Assembly (NCBI GenBank): GCA_021299355.1
Contig: JAJTGG010000008.1
Span: 1 to 43,507, forward strand
Source: Lysobacteraceae bacterium
GTDB lineage: Bacteria > Pseudomonadota > Gammaproteobacteria > Xanthomonadales > Xanthomonadaceae
Direction: 5' to 3'
Length of the DNA stretch: 43,507 nt
The position numbers and the translations under genes are program-made. The notes beneath the pieces were generated by a model. The model did not search any database, was not told the origin of the DNA, and saw only the letters and a list, made by a program, of their open reading frames with translations. This document shows, piece after piece, positions 42,920 through 43,507 of the stretch (position 1 is its first letter; every line of letters starts with the position of its first letter).

Positions 42920-43507
42920 AACCCACCATTGCATTCATCGGCGGCGGCAACATGGCGCGCAGCCTGATCGGCGGCCTGCTCAAGCAGGGCTACGATCAGT
43001 CCAGCATCCGTGTATCGGAACCCTACGCGCCGACCCGTGAGGCACTGGCCGCCGAAACCGGCATCCCCGTGCACGACGACAATCCGCGCGCCGCGGCCGG
43101 CAGTGCGGTTTGGCTATTCGCGGTGAAACCGCAGGTGATGAAAAGCGTCTGTGCCGAGCTCAAGGATCTGGCACAGCGCGAGCGCCCCCTGATTCTGTCA
43201 ATCGCGGCCGGCATCACCGCCACCCAGCTGGAAACCTGGCTGGGTGGCAATCTGCCGGTGGTGCGCATCATGCCGAACACGCCGGCCCTGCTCGGCGCCG
43301 GTGCCAGCGGCCTGTTCGCCAATGCGCGGGTCAGTGCGGAACAGAAAAACATCGCCGGCACGCTTTTCGAAGCCACTGGCATCTGTGCCTGGATTTCCGA
43401 TGAGGCGCAGATGGACACCGTCACCGCGCTCTCGGGCAGCGGCCCGGCCTATGTTTTCCTGCTGTGTGAAGCCATGCAGGCCGCTGCGGAAAAACAGGGC
43501 TTGCCGG
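42916..43507 (+). CDS. proC: Pyrroline-5-carboxylate reductase, N-terminal part (cut by window edge)
   Basis: The first 197 codons of ProC, which reduces pyrroline-5-carboxylate to proline with NAD(P)H. The Rossmann site TIAFIGGGNMARSLIGGLL opens the protein, and AVKPQVM, SIAAGIT, RIMPNTPALLGAGASGLFAN and the signature TALSGSGPAYVFLLCEAM follow. The frame continues out of the window without a stop. It is coupled to yggS by a four-base overlap. Confidence 0.95.
   Translation, partial: MKPTIAFIGGGNMARSLIGGLLKQGYDQSSIRVSEPYAPTREALAAETGIPVHDDNPRAAAGSAVWLFAVKPQVMKSVCAELKDLAQRERPLILSIAAGITATQLETWLGGNLPVVRIMPNTPALLGAGASGLFANARVSAEQKNIAGTLFEATGICAWISDEAQMDTVTALSGSGPAYVFLLCEAMQAAAEKQGLP

Overview
The window reads as a chromosomal segment of a gammaproteobacterium, most likely order Lysobacterales (Xanthomonadales). 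The reasons are the gene families (GTP-dependent PckG, a large TonB-dependent receptor, a propeller-type hybrid sensor kinase, an NTP/NDP-exchange-like MFS carrier), GC-rich coding sequence, and pairings such as pilT-pilU with yggS-proC and gshB next to a TonB protein. The assignment is by family recognition only; no search was run. I see no rRNA, tRNA, CRISPR array, insertion sequence or prophage.

Layout. 1-111: 5' end of dgkA (minus). 305-6812 (minus): a response regulator and sensor kinase, then a MacA-like adaptor, an ABC ATPase and a MacB-like permease, followed by an isoaspartyl peptidase. 6884-9297 (minus): a chain of an Mpo1-like membrane protein, mazG, cysQ and nudE, which are housekeeping hydrolases that dispose of aberrant or signalling nucleotides. 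9349-11459 (plus): bioA and rsmE. 11460-12470 (minus): an AT-rich remnant of the chemotaxis-type kinase ChpA/PilL. 12662-14466 (plus): gshB and a TonB-like protein. 14459-17962 (minus): a giant hybrid sensor kinase. 18098-19814 (plus): YceI, cytochrome b561, YceI. 19780-20013 (minus): a glutaredoxin-like protein. 20069-24803 (plus): sdaA, a truncated EAL-domain tail, an M23 peptidase, prfC and a hemolysin III family protein. 24795-26002 (minus): a CBS-pair protein and mtgA. 26071-27923 (plus): hslO and a secreted protein of unknown function. 28043-31018 (minus): a TonB-dependent receptor with a long leader region. 31457-33205 (minus): pckG. 33272-36926: a TetR regulator diverging from a fadE-hotdog operon across an elaborate palindrome. 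36952-38262 (minus): MFS carrier. 38388-39974 (plus): GMC oxidoreductase. 39971-42156 (minus): pilT and pilU. 42233 to the end (plus): yggS and the start of proC.

The most noteworthy points are two. First, the space between rsmE and gshB, where related bacteria (for example Pseudomonas, with gshB beside pilGHIJK-chpA) carry or border the Pil-Chp twitching chemosensory operon, holds only an internal piece of ChpA (last Hpt-like domain plus dimerisation helix) with shifted base composition and no proper start codon. A short EAL-domain tail behind sdaA is a second eroded signalling gene. Second, the tetR-fadE intergenic region contains a 55-bp, two-tier, perfectly symmetric inverted repeat whose inner arms also form two back-to-back promoters. 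I did not find evidence for a wholly new defence or mobile system.
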